64,000 nucleotides of DNA, taken from assembly GCF_004295485.1 (NCBI RefSeq), contig NZ_CP036164.1, positions 310,001 through 374,000 of the forward strand, in the 5' to 3' direction. The position numbers were made by a program, and so were the translations under genes. This DNA is from Janibacter limosus (GTDB lineage Bacteria; Actinomycetota; Actinomycetes; Actinomycetales; Dermatophilaceae). Positions 8,545 through 18,097 of the stretch are shown one piece after another. Position 1 is the stretch's first letter; the number at the start of each line of letters is the position of its first letter. The notes under the pieces were generated by a model. That model saw nothing but the letters and a program-made list of their open reading frames with translations. It was not told where the DNA came from and did no database searches.

Positions 8545-10665
8545 ATGAACGCCAAGAAGATCTTCCGCGCACCCGCATTCTGGGCACTGCTGCTCATCGC
8601 AGTCTTCGTCCTGATGTTCACGACGCGAAACAGCAACGAGTACTCACGCGTGGACACGTCCGCGGCCGAAAAGCTCGTGACCGAGGGCAAGGTCAAGGAC
8701 GCCCACTTCACGACCGACAACCTGCTGCAGCTCGACCTCAAGGACGGGCAGACCTACTCCGACGGCGAGTCGGTCAAGGACGCCAGCAAGGTCGAGACCG
8801 AGTTCATCGACGCCCGCGCGGGCCAGATGCTCAAGCTTGTCGAGGACAACGTCGACGGGGTGCAGAACGACACGGTCGAGACGCCGAGCGTCTGGTCCAG
8901 CCTGCTCTTCTCGCTGCTGCCCCTCGTGCTGCTCGTGGGCCTCTTCTGGTTCATCCTCAGCCAGGCCCAGGGCGGCGGCTCCAAGGTCATGCAGTTCGGC
9001 AAGTCCAAGGCCAAGCTCGCCAGCAAGGACACCCCCAAGGTGACCTTCGTCGACGTGGCCGGCGCCGACGAGGCGGTCGAGGAGCTGCACGAGATCGTCG
9101 AGTTCCTGCGCGAGCCGAGCAAGTTCCTCGCCGTGGGCGCCAAGATCCCCAAGGGCGTGCTGCTCTACGGCCAGCCCGGTACCGGCAAGACCCTCCTGGC
9201 CCGTGCGGTCGCCGGCGAGGCGGGCGTGCCCTTCTACTCCATCTCCGGCTCGGACTTCGTCGAGATGTTCGTCGGTGTCGGTGCCAGCCGGGTGCGCGAC
9301 CTCTTCGAGCAGGCCAAGACCAACGCCCCGGCGATCATCTTCGTCGACGAGATCGACGCCGTGGGACGTCACCGCGGCGCCGGCATGGGTGGCGGTCACG
9401 ACGAGCGCGAGCAGACGCTCAACCAGCTGCTCGTCGAGATGGACGGCTTCGACGTCAAGACCAATGTCATCCTCATCGCGGCGACCAACCGTCCCGACAT
9501 CCTCGACCCGGCCCTGCTGCGTCCGGGCCGCTTCGACCGGCAGATCGCCATCGAGAACCCCGACATGATCGGTCGCCACCGCATCCTCGAGGTGCACGCG
9601 GCCGGCAAGCCGATGGCCCCCGGCGTCGACCTGCTCACCGTCGCCCGTCGCACCCCCGGCATGACCGGTGCCGACCTGGCCAATGTCCTCAACGAGGCAG
9701 CGCTCCTCACGGCCCGTCTCGACAAGCAGTTCATCGACGACGAGATCCTCGACGAGGCCATCGACCGCGTCATCGCCGGCCCGCAGAAGCGCACCCGGAT
9801 CATGAGCGCCCAGGAGCGCAAGATCACGGCCTACCACGAGGGCGGTCACGCGCTCGTGGCAGCGGCGATGAACCACACCGCGCCGGTCACCAAGATCACG
9901 ATCCTCCCGCGTGGCCGAGCACTCGGCTACACGATGGTCATGCCGCTGGACGACAAGTACTCGACCACGCGCAACGAGATCCTCGACCAGCTCGCCTACG
10001 CCCTCGGCGGTCGCGTCGCGGAGGAGATGATCTTCCACGACCCGTCGACCGGTGCCTCCAACGACATCGAGAAGGCCACGGGCATGGCCCGCAAGATGGT
10101 CACCGAGTTCGGCATGAGCGAGAAGATCGGTGCGGTCAAGCTCGGCCAGTCCACCGGCGAGGTCTTCCTCGGCAAGGACATGGGCCACCAGCGCGACTAC
10201 TCCGAGGAGGTCGCCGGGATCGTCGACCACGAGGTCCGTCGCTTCATCGAGGCCGCCCACGACGAGGCCTGGCACGCGCTCAACGACAACCGCGACGTCC
10301 TCGACCAGCTCGTCCTCGAGCTGCTCGAGCACGAGACGCTCAACACCAAGGACCTCGAGGTCGTCTTCGCCAGCGTGCGCAAGCGCCCTCGCCGCCCCAC
10401 GTGGCTGAGCAGCGAGTCCCGCACGATCTCCGACATCCCGCCGGTCCTCACGCCCGCCGAGCAGGCCGCCATGCGCGCCCGCGACACCGAGCCGGGCCGG
10501 ACCGACGCGCCGCAGAGCGATCCCCGCGTCACCGCGGCCATCGACCGCGCCGCCGAAGAGGGCGCGACGATCCCCACGGACGAGGCGAATGAGCGTCCCG
10601 CCACCGAGATCCGTCAGGTCGCACCGGGCGAGGCCGTCGACGGCGACGACCAGGGACGCGGCTGA
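8545..10665 (+). CDS. ftsH: ATP-dependent zinc metalloprotease FtsH
   Basis: Membrane-anchored AAA+ protease that extracts and degrades misfolded membrane proteins and regulators. Two transmembrane segments (about residues 11-27 and 113-135) flank an extracytoplasmic domain. The Walker A GQPGTGKT is near residues 210-217, Walker B is FVDEIDAVG, and the second region of homology is [21 protein letters not shown]. The zinc site HEGGH is at 431-435. The 706-residue protein has an actinobacterial C-terminal tail of low complexity. A possible minus-10 box, TAGTTT at 8464-8469, lies in the leader. folE begins four bases after its stop codon. Confidence 0.98.
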   Translation: MNAKKIFRAPAFWALLLIAVFVLMFTTRNSNEYSRVDTSAAEKLVTEGKVKDAHFTTDNLLQLDLKDGQTYSDGESVKDASKVETEFIDARAGQMLKLVEDNVDGVQNDTVETPSVWSSLLFSLLPLVLLVGLFWFILSQAQGGGSKVMQFGKSKAKLASKDTPKVTFVDVAGADEAVEELHEIVEFLREPSKFLAVGAKIPKGVLLYGQPGTGKTLLARAVAGEAGVPFYSISGSDFVEMFVGVGASRVRDLFEQAKTNAPAIIFVDEIDAVGRHRGAGMGGGHDEREQTLNQLLVEMDGFDVKTNVILIAATNRPDILDPALLRPGRFDRQIAIENPDMIGRHRILEVHAAGKPMAPGVDLLTVARRTPGMTGADLANVLNEAALLTARLDKQFIDDEILDEAIDRVIAGPQKRTRIMSAQERKITAYHEGGHALVAAAMNHTAPVTKITILPRGRALGYTMVMPLDDKYSTTRNEILDQLAYALGGRVAEEMIFHDPSTGASNDIEKATGMARKMVTEFGMSEKIGAVKLGQSTGEVFLGKDMGHQRDYSEEVAGIVDHEVRRFIEAAHDEAWHALNDNRDVLDQLVLELLEHETLNTKDLEVVFASVRKRPRRPTWLSSESRTISDIPPVLTPAEQAAMRARDTEPGRTDAPQSDPRVTAAIDRAAEEGATIPTDEANERPATEIRQVAPGEAVDGDDQGRG

Positions 10666-10668
10666 CCG

Positions 10669-11244
10669 ATGGCCGATGTCGACCTGGACCGCATCGAGGC
10701 GGCCGTGCGCGAGATCCTGATCGCGGTGGGGGAGGACCCCGACCGTGACGGCCTCGTCGAGACCCCGGCGCGGGTGGCGCGCTCCTACGCCGAGGTCTTC
10801 GCCGGGCTGCGGTCCGACCCTGCGCAGCTGCTGTCGACGACCTTCGACATCGATCACGACGAGCTCGTCATCGTGCGCGACATCGAGCTCTACTCCACCT
10901 GCGAGCACCACCTCGTCCCCTTCCACGGTGTCGCGCACGTCGGCTACACCCCGGGGCCGAGCGGCAAGGTGACCGGGCTGTCCAAGCTGGCCCGCCTGGT
11001 CGACATGTTTGCCAAGCGACCGCAGGTGCAGGAGCGGCTGACGAGCCAGATCGCCGACGCGCTCGTCGAGCACCTCGACGTCGCCGGTGTCATTGTCGTC
11101 GTCGAGGCCGAGCACCTGTGCATGTCGATGCGCGGGGTGCGCAAGCCGGGGGCCAAGACGATCACCTCCGCCGTCCGCGGCCAGCTGCGGGACTCCACCA
11201 CCCGCGCCGAGGCGATGGCACTGCTCGCCGGGGCCGCTCGGTGA
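10669..11244 (+). CDS. folE: GTP cyclohydrolase I
   Basis: First enzyme of folate synthesis: converts GTP to 7,8-dihydroneopterin triphosphate. Zinc ligands and active-site residues are visible in [12 protein letters not shown] (Cys78, His80, His81) and in the second motif [14 protein letters not shown] (Cys near 149). At 191 residues it is the short type I enzyme. The ATG start is four bases after the ftsH stop, and its stop overlaps the folP start (GTGA), so the folate genes are translationally coupled. Confidence 0.97.
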   Translation: MADVDLDRIEAAVREILIAVGEDPDRDGLVETPARVARSYAEVFAGLRSDPAQLLSTTFDIDHDELVIVRDIELYSTCEHHLVPFHGVAHVGYTPGPSGKVTGLSKLARLVDMFAKRPQVQERLTSQIADALVEHLDVAGVIVVVEAEHLCMSMRGVRKPGAKTITSAVRGQLRDSTTRAEAMALLAGAAR

Positions 11245-12098
11245 CCCACGCGGTCCTCGAGCGGATCGCGGCCGGTCACGACCGGCCGGGCCCGGTCGTC
11301 ATGGGGATCGTCAACGTCACTCCCGACTCCTTCAGCGACGGGGGCCGGTGGATCGAGACCGACTCCGCCATCGCCCACGGTCGTGAGCTCGTCGCCGCCG
11401 GCGCGTCGATCGTCGACGTCGGGGGCGAGTCCACCCGACCCGGTGCCGAGCGGCCCTCCGAGGCCGAGGAGCTGCGTCGCGTCGTACCGGTCGTCGAGGC
11501 ACTCGCGGCCGACGGGATCGCCGTGTCCGTCGACACCATGCGCGCCAGCGTGGCCGAGGTCGCGCTCGCGGCAGGCGGCGCGATCATCAACGACGTGAGC
11601 GGCGGCCTGGCCGACCCGCAGATGCCCGCCCTCGTCGCGTCGAGCGGGGCTCCCTTCGTCGTCATGCACTGGCGAGGTCACGCGCACGACATGCAGACGA
11701 AGGCCGAGTACGCCGACGTCGTCGCCGAGGTCTGTGCCGAGATGACCGCGAGGGTCGACGTGCTGCTGGCAGCAGGGGCCTCTCGGGATCAGCTCATCCT
11801 CGACCCGGGCATCGGCTTCGCCAAGACGGCCGAGCACAACTGGCGCCTGCTCGCCGGCCTCGAGCAGGTCGTCGACCTCGGCCACCCGGTGCTCCTGGGT
11901 ACCTCGCGCAAAGGCTTCCTGGGCAGCGTCGGGCGTGCGCCGGGTGAGGAGCGTCCCCTCGATGCCCGGGCCGTCGTCACGGCCGCCACGAGCGCCCGCG
12001 CGGCCCGCGCCGGCGTGTGGTGCGTGCGCGTGCACGACGTGACCGCCACGGTCGACGCGATCGACGTCGTCGCAGCCCTGGGAGAGGTCGCGCTGTGA
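11241..12098 (+). CDS. folP: Dihydropteroate synthase
   Basis: Condenses dihydropterin pyrophosphate with p-aminobenzoate, and is the target of sulfonamides. The diagnostic [15 protein letters not shown] motif is at about residues 21-35, [11 protein letters not shown] follows, and the [14 protein letters not shown] and [11 protein letters not shown] loops are intact. 285 residues, a usual length. GTG 11241 is chosen because it overlaps the folE stop by four bases (GTGA). The next gene is coupled in the same way. Confidence 0.97.
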   Translation: MTHAVLERIAAGHDRPGPVVMGIVNVTPDSFSDGGRWIETDSAIAHGRELVAAGASIVDVGGESTRPGAERPSEAEELRRVVPVVEALAADGIAVSVDTMRASVAEVALAAGGAIINDVSGGLADPQMPALVASSGAPFVVMHWRGHAHDMQTKAEYADVVAEVCAEMTARVDVLLAAGASRDQLILDPGIGFAKTAEHNWRLLAGLEQVVDLGHPVLLGTSRKGFLGSVGRAPGEERPLDARAVVTAATSARAARAGVWCVRVHDVTATVDAIDVVAALGEVAL

Positions 12099-12949
12099 GT
12101 GACCGGATCAGCCTGCTCGGCGTGCGTGCTCGAGGGTTCCACGGCGTGCTCGCCGACGAGAAGCGGGACGGCCAGGACTTCGTCGTCGACGTCGTCCTCC
12201 ACGTCGACCTCGCGCCGGCCGGGACCACCGACGACCTGGCCCTGACGATCAACTACGCCGAGGTCGGCGCCGACGTCGTCCGCCGCATCGAGGGCCCCTC
12301 GCTCGACCTCATCGAGTCCCTCGCCGAGCAGGTCGCCGCCGACGCGCTGGTCCGACCCGGTGTGCGCGCCGTCGAGGTCACCGTGCACAAGCCGTCAGCG
12401 CCGGTCGGCGTGCCCTTCGGCGATGTCGCGGTCACCATCGAGCGCACTCGCGCCGTCCCGGTCGTCATCGCCCTCGGGGCCAACCTCGGTGACGCGCCCC
12501 GCACCCTCCAGAGCGCCATCGACGACCTCGGTGACGCCGTGCAGTCGGTGCGTCGGGCTCCCTTCGTCAGCACGGACCCGGTCGGCGGACCCGACCAGCC
12601 GCGCTACACCAACACCGTCGTCCTCGCGACGACCGCCTTGGCCCCGCACGAGCTGCTGGCCCGACTGCACGCCGTCGAGGCGCGTCACGGTCGCGTCCGC
12701 GAGGTGCGGTGGGGTGCCCGCACGCTCGACCTCGACCTGATCCAGTACGGCGACCCGGCATCGGGCACCGACGTCAGGTGTGATGACCTGGTCCTCACCC
12801 TGCCGCACCCCCGGGCCCACGAGCGCGGATTCGTCCTCCAGCCGTGGTCCCGCGTCGATCCCGACGCGGTCCTGCGGGTCGGGGACCGGGTGGTGCCCGT
12901 GACCGAGCTGCTCGCGGGCGTCGACGCGAGCGACGTCGAGGACATCTGA
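12095..12949 (+). CDS. folBK: Bifunctional dihydroneopterin aldolase / HPPK fusion (FolB-FolK)
   Basis: One 284-residue protein joins two consecutive folate enzymes. Residues 1 to about 118 form the FolB aldolase (RGFHGVLADEKRDGQDFVVD, the NYAEVG and LIESLAEQVA segments). From about residue 125 the FolK pyrophosphokinase follows (VVIALGANLGDAPRTLQSAI, then RWGARTLDLDLIQYG with the catalytic Asp pair, then LPHPRAHERGFVLQPW). In many bacteria the two are separate genes. The GTG start overlaps the folP stop by four bases, and the stop shares one base with the next ATG. Confidence 0.96.
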   Translation: MSDRISLLGVRARGFHGVLADEKRDGQDFVVDVVLHVDLAPAGTTDDLALTINYAEVGADVVRRIEGPSLDLIESLAEQVAADALVRPGVRAVEVTVHKPSAPVGVPFGDVAVTIERTRAVPVVIALGANLGDAPRTLQSAIDDLGDAVQSVRRAPFVSTDPVGGPDQPRYTNTVVLATTALAPHELLARLHAVEARHGRVREVRWGARTLDLDLIQYGDPASGTDVRCDDLVLTLPHPRAHERGFVLQPWSRVDPDAVLRVGDRVVPVTELLAGVDASDVEDI

Positions 12950-13425
12950 TGCTGGAGCGGGGACTGCGCTCCTCGACGGTGGCGATCGTGCTCGTCGCGG
13001 TAGGCGTGCTCAGCTGGGCCGGCGGGCGATGGTGGGTCGCCGGCGGGCACGCGCCGATGCGGGTCGGCTGGCTGGCCGGTGTGCTGCTGCTGGGCATGGG
13101 CCTCGTCGTGGTCGCGACGGGCCGACGGATGTGGCGGATGCGCCGTGGCCAGGGCCATGTCGAGCCGCTGGTCGCTGCGCGCATCCTGGGGCTGGCCCAG
13201 GCCAGCGCACTCACCGGCGCGGTCATCGCCGGGTTGGACCTCGGTCAGGCGCTCGCCCTGCTGCCCGACGTCGGCTTCGCCGGGCGCGGTGAGCTCGCCG
13301 TGAAGTGGGCGGTCGGTGCGCTCGGCGCCCTGGCGCTCGTCGCAGCGGGACTGCTGGTGCAGTCGTGGTGCCGCCTCGACGACGATGACGACGAGGACCC
13401 GACCTCGAGCTCGCGCCTCAGCTGA
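12949..13425 (+). CDS. DUF3180 membrane protein
   Basis: A 158-residue membrane protein with about four predicted transmembrane segments (near residues 10-26, 41-58, 75-95 and 118-138) and an acidic C-terminal tail (DDDDDEDPTSS). It matches the actinobacterial DUF3180 family that regularly follows folK (Rv3605c position in mycobacteria). Function unknown; the conserved linkage hints at a role linked to pterin or cell-envelope metabolism, but that is only inference. The ATG shares a base with the folBK stop codon. The 3' end overlaps the convergent sortase gene by eight bases. Confidence 0.85.
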   Translation: MLERGLRSSTVAIVLVAVGVLSWAGGRWWVAGGHAPMRVGWLAGVLLLGMGLVVVATGRRMWRMRRGQGHVEPLVAARILGLAQASALTGAVIAGLDLGQALALLPDVGFAGRGELAVKWAVGALGALALVAAGLLVQSWCRLDDDDDEDPTSSSRLS

Positions 13426-14215
13426 CCATCTGGTCGGCCCAGACGACCCAGTTGCCCTCGTAGTGACCGCCTTTGAGCGGGGTCTCGGGGTCGCAGGTGA
13501 TCAGGCGCAGGACCGGCTTGGGGTTGTCCCAGTCCCAGATCGTGTCGTCCTTGGGCACGCCCGTCTTGGGAGCGGCCTCGGAGCGGGTGATCTTGAACTT
13601 CACCTGCTCGCCGGAGCCGTAGGTGACGGTGACGAGGTCGCCGAGCTTGACGCTCGGCAGGTTCCAGAAGACGTCGGGGTTGCCGCCACTGTTGATGTGC
13701 CCGACGAGGATGCTGGCACCCTTGTGGCCCGGCTTGGGCCAGCCCGGCTCGGCGTACCAGCCGGCGGTGCCATAGGGAGGAGCCAGCACCTTCTGCGCGT
13801 CGAGCTTCGTCGCCTCGAGGCTGGCGTTGACGAGCTCGCGACCGCCCGAGGTCACCTGGACTCGGGTGGGGCTGCCCTGGGGCGCCTGCACCGCGGGAGC
13901 GAGAGCACTCGCGCTCGAGGAGCTGCTCGTGGACGTCGGAGCACTCGTCGAGGACGACGTCTTCTTCTTCGAGGTCTTCTTCGCAGTCGTCGCAGTCGGC
14001 GTCGACGGGGTCTGCGAGGTCGGCATGATGCTGCTGGGAGGCACATAGGTGCCGGGTGAGACGGTGGCCTCGTCGTCCTGCTGCGTGGTCCACCAGGTGC
14101 CTGCGGCGACGCCGCCGCCGAGGAGCACGGCGGCCGCCGCAGCGAGGACCGCCGTCGTGCGGCGGTACCGCTTGCGGTCCCGCCACCGCTGACGGCGCGT
14201 CGGTGGGGTCGTCAC
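13418..14215 (-). CDS. Class F-like sortase
   Basis: A membrane-anchored cysteine transpeptidase that would attach surface proteins to the cell wall. Residues 19-42 contain a basic stretch and one transmembrane helix, followed by a Ser/Thr/Ala-rich linker. The catalytic His173 lies in LVGHINSGG and Cys241 in LITCDPE. The usual Tyr-Arg-Asp-Asn near the C-terminus reads Tyr-Glu-Gly-Asn, so the catalytic Arg may be moved or lost. GTG 14215 is chosen because AGGAGG sits seven bases upstream; longer in-frame starts are possible. Two surface proteins follow on the same strand upstream of it, and they are its likely substrates. Confidence 0.85.
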   Translation of the reverse strand: MTTPPTRRQRWRDRKRYRRTTAVLAAAAAVLLGGGVAAGTWWTTQQDDEATVSPGTYVPPSSIMPTSQTPSTPTATTAKKTSKKKTSSSTSAPTSTSSSSSASALAPAVQAPQGSPTRVQVTSGGRELVNASLEATKLDAQKVLAPPYGTAGWYAEPGWPKPGHKGASILVGHINSGGNPDVFWNLPSVKLGDLVTVTYGSGEQVKFKITRSEAAPKTGVPKDDTIWDWDNPKPVLRLITCDPETPLKGGHYEGNWVVWADQMVS

Positions 14216-14294
14216 AGCTGTCCTCCTGGTGCTCACGAGCGGCTCACGGGTGGAACGCGCGAAGGGGGTGTGAAGTTCCCCCTGTCTCAACGGT

Positions 14295-14337
14295 ACGGGC
14301 CGCCGGGTGCGGGAGTGATCCCGACCCGACGGCCCGT
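14295..14337 (-). terminator. Hairpin terminator after surface protein gene
   Basis: An 8-bp outer stem (ACGGGCCG with CGGCCCGT) with further inner pairing (CGGG/CCCG) lies about 35-75 bases past the stop of the minus-strand gene at 14372. Confidence 0.65.
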
Positions 14338-14371
14338 TCCGTCAGTCACTGACGAGGGTCAGTGCGCGACC

Positions 14372-15682
14372 TCAGTGCTGGGCGCTCTGGCGGCGGCGAG
14401 CCAGGACGATCGAGCCTGCGCCCGCACCGGCGAGCAGGGCACCGCCGAGGAGGAAGGCGGCCGTGTTGTTGCCGGCCGGCTCCTGGACGCGGGTGAAGCC
14501 GTCGGTCTGGACGACGCCCGGGGTCTCGGGACCAGTCGGAGCGTTGTCGTCACCGTCGTCGGTGCCGGTCTCGCTGTCGTCGGGGTTGATCCACGGGGCG
14601 TAGTACTCGACATTGCAGCCGCTGTCGGCGACGGAGCCGTCGTTGCCGTCAGCATCGACGCAGTCCTGCGACACGATGCGCACGTAGCCGGTGCCCTCGG
14701 CAAACGCGAACTCCTTGGTGTTGGAGCCCTGGGTGACGTCCCAGTTGATGGTGCGCAGGACCTTCTTGTCCGCGTCGAGCAGGACGACGTCGATCGTGCC
14801 GGCCCGGTCGGCCGTTCCGGTGATCGAGAAGTGCTTCTGGTCCGACGTGATCGGCAGGCTGCTCGGCTCGTCGAACCAGTCGTTGGCCTCGACGGTGGGA
14901 ACCGACGTGGTCGGCTCGTCCGTGGTGGGCGGAGGCGTCGTGGGCTCGTCCGTGGTGGGCGGAGGCGTGGTCGGCTCGTCCGTGGTGGGCGGAGGCGTCG
15001 TGGGCTCGTCCGTGGTGGGCGGAGGCGTGGTCGGCTCGTCCGTGGTGGGCGGAGGCGTCGTGGGAGCCTCCGTGACGGTGATCGTGTCGATGACCTTGCT
15101 ACCGGAGTCAGGGACATAGGTGCAGACCGACGCGATCGGGCTCAGGGTCCCGGTCTCGCCCGCGGCGTCGTAACCGTGGAAGGTCGTGTTGAAGGTGTCC
15201 GGAGCGCTCAGGGTGTAGCTGCCGGCCTGCTCGATCGTCGTCGACTGGGCCGTGCCCGTGATCGGCAGGTCGGGCGTGGAGTCCGTGACCCAGGCACCGT
15301 TGGTGCGGATCGTGGTGCGCGGGATGCTCAGGTCAGTGGTGAAGTCGGCGCTGTCCGTGCCGTTGCTGATTGTGGCGACGACGCCCGGGATGTCCGCGGA
15401 GACGTCCTCCCAGCCCAGAGCACCCGCCATGGCGTTGGAGATGCTCTCGTTGAGCGTGACCGTGCCGCTCGGCGTGATCGTCAGGGCCTCGCCGGTGGTG
15501 GCGGTCTCCGGGGCGTCGGTGTCGAGCTTGACGTCCAGGACCTGCGGCCCGAGCGGGGTGGTGCACGAGTACTGCATCGTGGCGGCGGCGTGGGCCGGCA
15601 CGGCCGTGGCGAGGCCCATCATGCCGAGTCCGGTGACGAGTGCTGCGCCCGCCGAGAGGCGGGTCTTGAGGCGCTTGGCCAT
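14372..15682 (-). CDS. Secreted surface protein with Pro/Thr repeats and C-terminal anchor
   Basis: A 436-residue exported protein. The signal peptide (MAKRLKTRLSAGAALVTGLG..., cleavage near VPAHA-AT) is followed by an N-terminal domain starting MQYSCTTPLGPQ, resembling the DUF6801 family. A five-fold PTTPPPTTDE repeat follows (about residues 208-257), then a second beta-rich domain with two cysteines. The C-terminus has the motif PGVVQTDG (388-395), a glycine/alanine-rich hydrophobic helix and the tail ARRRQSAQH. This is a sorting-signal layout but without LPXTG. It is paralogous to the 15876 gene, and both lie beside the sortase. The repeats could act as a wall-spanning stalk. Confidence 0.82.
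   Translation of the reverse strand: MAKRLKTRLSAGAALVTGLGMMGLATAVPAHAAATMQYSCTTPLGPQVLDVKLDTDAPETATTGEALTITPSGTVTLNESISNAMAGALGWEDVSADIPGVVATISNGTDSADFTTDLSIPRTTIRTNGAWVTDSTPDLPITGTAQSTTIEQAGSYTLSAPDTFNTTFHGYDAAGETGTLSPIASVCTYVPDSGSKVIDTITVTEAPTTPPPTTDEPTTPPPTTDEPTTPPPTTDEPTTPPPTTDEPTTPPPTTDEPTTSVPTVEANDWFDEPSSLPITSDQKHFSITGTADRAGTIDVVLLDADKKVLRTINWDVTQGSNTKEFAFAEGTGYVRIVSQDCVDADGNDGSVADSGCNVEYYAPWINPDDSETGTDDGDDNAPTGPETPGVVQTDGFTRVQEPAGNNTAAFLLGGALLAGAGAGSIVLARRRQSAQH
14911..15060. repeat. 30-bp tandem repeat encoding PTTPPPTTDE units
   Basis: Five 30-bp units within the surface-protein gene. Lines 14941-15000 and 15001-15060 are identical 60-mers, so there is also a 60-bp higher-order period in which two unit variants (third-base differences) alternate. 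Confidence 0.95.
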
Positions 15683-15825
15683 GTGTCTTTCCCCTTGAAG
15701 CTGTCCCTGCGGCCCCCTTGGCAGGTGCCGTCGCAGTGAAACTTACCGACTGCTGGGTAAGTACTCAAGGTTTTCTCAGACTTTTGTCAGGCGTCGTGCA
15801 TGTGGTGCTGTCGACACGCACGACA

Positions 15826-15864
15826 AAGGGCCGCGGACGGGCACCTGCCCGAGCCGCGGCCCTT
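15826..15864 (-). terminator. Long hairpin terminator after 15876 gene
   Basis: An 11-bp stem (AAGGGCCGCGG with CCGCGGCCCTT) encloses a second inner stem (CGGGCA/TGCCCG), beginning 12 bases past the stop of the minus-strand surface-protein gene. In the minus direction it ends in CCCTTTG. Confidence 0.85.
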
Positions 15865-15875
15865 CGTCGTCCGGC

Positions 15876-16730
15876 TCAGTGCTGAGCTGCCTTGCGACGA
15901 GCCACGACGACAGCGCCCGCTCCGGCGCCGGCGAGCAGCAGGCCGCCGAGCGCGAGCGGCGCCGCGGAGCCCTCGCCCCGCACACCGTCCGTCTGGACGA
16001 CGCCCGGGACCTCGGGCTGGCCCGCGTCGCCGCTCGCCGGGTCCTCGGCCGGGGCGGGGGTGTCCTCCGCCGGCGCGCTCGGGTCCTCCGTCGGGGCCGT
16101 GGGCTCGTCCGCCGGAGCAGTGGGCTCGTCGTCAGGCTCCTCCGCGGGCGGCGTGGCGTCGCCGACCGCGATGGTGCCCACGGTCGCGTCGGCCGGGGCC
16201 GTGCACGAGATCTTGAAGATGAAGCCGTCCTGGTTCTCCAGGTCGGCCGTGAAGTCACCCGCAGTGATGGGGAGGTTGGTGTCCTCGGCGGGCGCCGTCT
16301 CCTCGGTGGTCTGACCGGTGGCCTCCACCGAGACCTCGCCCGTCGCCGGGACGTCGGTCTGCGGGACCTCGAGGGCGATGTCGCGCGCCTCGCCGTCACC
16401 CAGCGTGTAGGTGGTGCTGCCGGTGCCCTTGAGGGTCTTGACCCCCAGCCCCTGCATGGTCTGGGTGGCGTCGGCGCCGGGAGTGACCTTCGCCGTGACG
16501 GCGCCGGCCGGGATCGTCTCGCCCTGGGCGACGGTCTCGGGGATGTCGAGCGTCAGCGCGACCTTCCACGGGTCGGTGAACTTGATGTTCTGGCCCGTCT
16601 CGGAGCAGGTGTAGTCGAGGCTTCCGGAGACCTGGGCCTGGGCCGGGGCGGCAGTGGCGAGGCCGAGCATCCCGCAGCCGGCGACGAGAGCGGCTCCGGC
16701 GGAGAGGTTGGTCTTCAAGCGGTGGGACAT
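15876..16730 (-). CDS. Secreted surface protein, paralogue of the 14372 gene
   Basis: A 284-residue exported protein closely related in design to its neighbour. The signal peptide (MSHRLKTNLSAGAALVAGCG...) is nearly the same. A DUF6801-like domain begins SLDYTCSETGQ and holds two Cys-containing motifs. An acidic Pro/Ala/Glu-rich linker follows (about residues 195-240), then the same C-terminal motif PGVVQTDG (about 242-249), a hydrophobic helix and the tail ARRKAAQH. The pair probably arose by duplication, and the linker, not the anchor, has diverged. It ends at a strong terminator, so it is likely a separate transcription unit. The function of the ectodomain is unknown. Confidence 0.82.
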   Translation of the reverse strand: MSHRLKTNLSAGAALVAGCGMLGLATAAPAQAQVSGSLDYTCSETGQNIKFTDPWKVALTLDIPETVAQGETIPAGAVTAKVTPGADATQTMQGLGVKTLKGTGSTTYTLGDGEARDIALEVPQTDVPATGEVSVEATGQTTEETAPAEDTNLPITAGDFTADLENQDGFIFKISCTAPADATVGTIAVGDATPPAEEPDDEPTAPADEPTAPTEDPSAPAEDTPAPAEDPASGDAGQPEVPGVVQTDGVRGEGSAAPLALGGLLLAGAGAGAVVVARRKAAQH

Positions 16731-16860
16731 GACGCTCCATCAGGTAGATCGGTCGTCCGCTCGAGAGCGGCGCGGTCTCCCGCACCGTACCTACCCGTCG
16801 GTAGCCTCTCAACCGGGCAGCCGGGTGACCCCTGCCTCACCGACCCGCCGACGCCGGTGA

Positions 16861-18042
16861 CTACTTGTCGACGTCCCCGACGACGAAGAACATCGAGCCC
16901 AGCACGGACACCATGTCGGCGACGAGGCAGCCGGGCAGCAGCTCACGCAGGACCTGCACGTTGTTGAAGGAGGCCGAGCGCAGCTTCAGCCGCCACGGCG
17001 TCTTCTCCCCGCGGGAGACGAGGTGGTAGCCGTTGAGGCCGAGGGGACCCTCGGTCGAGGTGTACCGCTCGCCCTCGGGGACCTTGAGCACCTTGGGCAG
17101 GCGTTGGTTGATCGGCCCCCGGTCAAGGGAGCGCAGCCGCTCGACGCACGCGTCGGCGAGGTCGAGGCTCACGTGGGTCTGCTCCAGCAGGACCTCCAGC
17201 CGGGCCAGGGAGTCGCCACCAGTGCGGGTGACGACCCGACCGGGACCCCCTTCGCCGAAGAGCTCGCCATAGGCCAGGTAAGGAGCATCGCGGCGCAGGT
17301 CCATGTCCACACCGCTCGCCCGGGCGATGGGCCCGGAGACGCCGTAGGCGCAGGCGAGCTCACGAGAGAGCACGCCGATGCCTCGGGTCCGTCCGTCGAG
17401 GATCTCGTTGTCGACGATGAGCGACTCGAGCTGCGGCATGCGGGCGCGCACCGCGGCGACCGCCGCGGTCACCCGGTCGAGCCACCCGGCCGGGAGGTCC
17501 TCCTTGAGGCCACCGACGCGGTTGAACATGAAGTGCATGCGACCGCCGGAGATCTCCTCCATGACGGCCTGGATCTCCTCGCGCTCACGGAAGGAGTAGA
17601 AGATCGGCGTCATCGCACCCAGCTCGAGGGGGTACGAGCCCAGGAACATCAGGTGGTTGAGCACGCGGTTGAGCTCGGCGAGCAGGGTCCGTGCCCAGAT
17701 GGCCCGCTCGGGCACCTCCATGCCGAGCATCGCCTCGACCCCCAGCACGACACCGAGCTCGTTGGCGAAGGCTGAGAGCCAGTCGTGCCGGTTGGCCAGG
17801 ACGGTGATCTGCCGGTAGTCGCGGACCTCGAAGAGCTTCTCCGCGCCACGGTGCATGTACCCGACGATCGGGTCCGCGGAGACGATCCGCTCGCCGTCCA
17901 GGACGACCCGCAGCCGCAGGACCCCATGGGTCGCGGGGTGCTGGGGGCCGATGTTGAGCACCATGTCGGCGCTCGCGAGGGAGCCGTCACCCACCCCGAC
18001 GTCGAGGGTCCGGGTGCCGTCGGGGCCCGGTGCGCTCGTCAT
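16861..18042 (-). CDS. nuoD: Orphan NuoD-like protein (complex I 49-kDa subunit paralogue)
   Basis: A 393-residue homologue of the NADH-quinone oxidoreductase subunit that shapes the quinone pocket, but no other nuo gene is present within the window. Conserved parts include [13 protein letters not shown] (residues 31-43, with His39 matching the quinone-binding His38 of the Thermus protein), [10 protein letters not shown] and [14 protein letters not shown]. At the position of the quinone-binding Tyr87 it has Trp88 (HDWLS instead of the usual MDYLS). The C-terminus reads [12 protein letters not shown], where Asp is usual before the final GxxDR. It may be an auxiliary or repurposed subunit. A MidA-type methyltransferase gene lies one gene away. 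Confidence 0.9.
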   Translation of the reverse strand: MTSAPGPDGTRTLDVGVGDGSLASADMVLNIGPQHPATHGVLRLRVVLDGERIVSADPIVGYMHRGAEKLFEVRDYRQITVLANRHDWLSAFANELGVVLGVEAMLGMEVPERAIWARTLLAELNRVLNHLMFLGSYPLELGAMTPIFYSFREREEIQAVMEEISGGRMHFMFNRVGGLKEDLPAGWLDRVTAAVAAVRARMPQLESLIVDNEILDGRTRGIGVLSRELACAYGVSGPIARASGVDMDLRRDAPYLAYGELFGEGGPGRVVTRTGGDSLARLEVLLEQTHVSLDLADACVERLRSLDRGPINQRLPKVLKVPEGERYTSTEGPLGLNGYHLVSRGEKTPWRLKLRSASFNNVQVLRELLPGCLVADMVSVLGSMFFVVGDVDK

Positions 18043-18097
18043 GACCGCCAGTATGCGTCAGCCCCGGGAACGCAGGGCGGTTTGGCACGATGACCGG

